Below are positions 6,643 to 7,697 of a stretch of 7,697 nucleotides of DNA, in pieces. The notes beneath the pieces are model-generated. The model searched no databases and was not told where the DNA came from. It saw only the letters and a list, made by a program, of their open reading frames with translations. Numbering within the stretch: position 1 is the first letter of the stretch; every line of letters begins with the position of its first letter. The stretch comes from an uncultured Armatimonadota bacterium (lineage in GTDB: Bacteria > Armatimonadota > Fimbriimonadia > Fimbriimonadales > Fimbriimonadaceae): positions 1 through 7,697 of the forward strand of contig CAMLEL010000107.1 in assembly GCA_946478935.1 (NCBI GenBank), written 5' to 3'. Both the position numbers and the translations under genes were made by a program.

Positions 6643-7383
6643 CTACTTCTTGAGTATCTTTTGGCCAGCGGCCTGTGCCCATTTGAGATTGTCCAGGCTT
6701 ACGCTGACTTCCTTGCGGAGTTCGTTGTATTTGATCGAGTATGAGGTCGGATAGAACCCGGCAAAGTCGAATGACTTTGGCATCCTGACCGGTTCCGTAA
6801 AGTTGGGTTTGGAAGCCAAGAACTTGGTAGTGATCATCGGCTCCCAAAATGCGGTCTTTCCGTCATAGCTGCCGTAAAGAAACGTTGTGTCGAACTCCTT
6901 GCCCTGGAACTCCTTGGACTTCGGGTCGATCCAGTGATTCCCCATGCTTGGGACCATGCTGCCTGGGGGATTGATGTAGCCGGCAGGGATGAACTGCGGA
7001 TCAGGCTTTTTGGACGCCACTTTCTGGTTTGCGCCATCCAAGGTGATTTCCTTTCTCTTGCCTTGAGAAATCGTATAGAAGTGGATGTCGAAGTGGGCTT
7101 TACCGTACAGCGGCATGGGCGGATGCCCCTTGGGGTTCCAATCGATTCCGACATGATCGAATGGCTTACCTTTGATCTCCTTTGGAAGATCCAGGATGTA
7201 CTCCATTGTTGGCATAGGCTGGTCGCTCAGGTCCGGAAGTCCCTCAAGAGCTGTTTCCGTAAAGGTGACGCCCATCGAGTCAATCTTGTCAGGCGTCATT
7301 CCCAACTTGGCCCAAGCCCAAGCCGTTGCCGATTGCGACGGGCTTGCCGAAAACATAGCCTCGCTTGCAATTTGGGCAAGCAA
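6643..7383 (-). CDS. TTHB210-like/DUF5602-like protein, main part; reading frame broken near its N-terminus
   Basis: This frame holds nearly all of a protein of the TTHB210-like/DUF5602 type, a poorly understood exported family named after a Thermus thermophilus protein. Conserved blocks in order, numbered from the TTG at 7383, are GVTFTETALEGLP (38-50), the strand ILDLPKE, PFDHVGIDWNPKGHPP (His77, His87), HFDIHFYTIS (His97, His101), PSMGNHWIDP (His150) and the FLYGSYDGKTAFWEPMIT block (Glu181). The clustered histidines could bind a metal. The first ~20 residues of this frame (IASEAMFSASPSQSATAW) do not fit the family. The matching N-terminus, with signal peptide, lies in another frame starting at ATG 7450. 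The two frames must join near 7310-7330, so the TTG start is not the true one. The gene is either a recent pseudogene or carries a sequencing error. The two-domain FKBP gene follows after 70 nt and may share its transcript. Confidence 0.75.
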   Translation of the reverse strand: MLAQIASEAMFSASPSQSATAWAWAKLGMTPDKIDSMGVTFTETALEGLPDLSDQPMPTMEYILDLPKEIKGKPFDHVGIDWNPKGHPPMPLYGKAHFDIHFYTISQGKRKEITLDGANQKVASKKPDPQFIPAGYINPPGSMVPSMGNHWIDPKSKEFQGKEFDTTFLYGSYDGKTAFWEPMITTKFLASKPNFTEPVRMPKSFDFAGFYPTSYSIKYNELRKEVSVSLDNLKWAQAAGQKILKK

Positions 7384-7450
7384 TGGCCGAAGTGGCCGCC
7401 GCCATCACCAAGCTGGTCAACATGAAAGTTCCGATGGTCCGCATACTCAT
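7289..7450 (-). pseudogene. 5' fragment of the TTHB210-like gene (signal peptide), cut off by a frameshift
   Basis: From ATG 7450 this frame encodes 53 residues ending at a TGA (7289-7291). It starts MSMRTIGTFMLTSLVMAAAT, then SAIACPNCKRG and YVFGKPVAIGNG. The basic start, hydrophobic core and SAIA|C site form a good signal peptide, perhaps a lipoprotein signal with Cys25. The pair CPNC is a Cys-x-x-Cys motif. GKPVAIGNG is what TTHB210-like proteins show just before the block found in the neighbouring frame. After GNG the frame runs into GLGLGQVGNDA and stops. A net shift of +1 (one extra base or two missing) restores one continuous protein of about 268 residues. No Shine-Dalgarno sequence precedes the ATG. 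Confidence 0.65.
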
Positions 7451-7490
7451 AACATCTGAAACTAGGGTTTAGGGGAACGCAAATGTCTCG

Positions 7491-7510
7491 GTCCCATTGC
7501 CGAATGGGAC
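7491..7510. other. perfect hairpin GTCCCATT-GCCG-AATGGGAC
   Basis: An 8-bp perfect stem with a 4-nt loop sits 27 nt past the stop of the partial gene and 41 nt before ATG 7450, followed on the plus strand by the palindrome GGCATGCC (7511-7518). Neither side has a T-run, so it is a weak terminator candidate or a regulatory site of the TTHB210-like gene. The rest of 7451-7536 shows no clear promoter. Confidence 0.45.
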
Positions 7511-7536
7511 GGCATGCCTAGGACCTCGGAATTAGG

Positions 7537-7697
7537 TCAGGCCAAGGCAAATTCACGACGATCGTATACGAGATCACTCGCGATTTTCCAAACTTCGGCA
7601 TCGATACGATTCTCAGGCAGGATCTTGCTGAAGTGCACGATCGCGCTGGTTAGACCAGCTTCGCGGCAAAAATGCAGAAAAGCAGAGTTCAAGATCT
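7537..7697 (-). CDS. C-terminal end of an unidentified protein (start outside window)
   Basis: On the minus strand one frame is open from the window edge to a TGA at 7537-7539, giving 52 residues. It contains AFLHFCREAGLTSAIVHFSK, then ILPENRIDAEVWKIASDLV and ends YDRREFALA. The pattern of paired amphipathic helices (AIVHFSKIL, then AEVWKIASDLVYDRREFALA) resembles a tetratricopeptide-type or other helical repeat C-terminus. Too little is present to name it. The other two minus-strand frames here contain stops, which supports this one. It lies upstream of the TTHB210-like gene in the same direction, separated by 86 nt and a hairpin. Confidence 0.6.
   Translation of the reverse strand, partial: ILNSAFLHFCREAGLTSAIVHFSKILPENRIDAEVWKIASDLVYDRREFALA

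Noticed and set aside
6129..6653. 174-codon plus-strand frame opposite the two-domain FKBP gene
   Set aside because: It lies antisense to a clear FKBP gene and shows no recognisable domain.
6934..7425. 163-codon plus-strand frame opposite the TTHB210-like gene
   Set aside because: The minus strand carries conserved family blocks; the plus-strand translation is rich in Arg, Trp and Cys with no pattern.

Overview
The window looks like chromosome of a bacterium of the phylum Armatimonadota, probably the Fimbriimonadia. The main pointer is the type II/IV pilin-like protein at 2536-3210. Its N-terminus ([19 protein letters not shown], followed by [13 protein letters not shown]) and its CPSD and C-terminal motifs are typical of a family greatly expanded in that phylum and in Planctomycetes. 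A Planctomycete-type arylsulfatase beside it and moderate GC content fit the same picture. The assignment is an inference from protein style, not from a marker-gene comparison.

Layout. 1-1047 (+) is the 3' part of an uncharacterised helical protein. It converges on a leftward pair: a pilin-like protein (2536-3210) followed after 34 nt by an exported formylglycine-type sulfatase (1044-2501). The two convergent stop codons overlap. A 136-bp divergent region (3211-3346), with inverted repeats of a TTCGGCG word, separates the pilin from a rightward gene of about 605 codons (3347-5164). That gene encodes an unnamed protein that appears to be built from at least four winged-helix-like modules. Next come a hairpin, a -10-like box and rpsT (30S protein S20, 5231-5491). 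rpsT shares a strong bidirectional terminator (5500-5533) with a leftward cluster.

The leftward cluster reads, from right to left: the C-terminal end of an unidentified protein (7537-7697); a TTHB210-like/DUF5602-like exported protein whose reading frame is broken near 7310-7330 (6643-7450); an exported protein with two FKBP prolyl-isomerase domains (5862-6572); and a cytoplasmic single-domain FKBP (5545-5865). The last two overlap by ATGA and are probably translationally coupled, so three FKBP domains come from one transcript, two for export and one for the cytoplasm.

The genes form several unrelated functional units: sulfatase/pilin, a putative regulator, a ribosomal protein, and protein folding/envelope. 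The items most worth a second look are the multi-winged-helix protein with its palindromic upstream region, the frameshifted TTHB210-like gene, and the coupled three-domain FKBP pair. I saw no tRNA, rRNA, CRISPR array, insertion sequence or phage gene.
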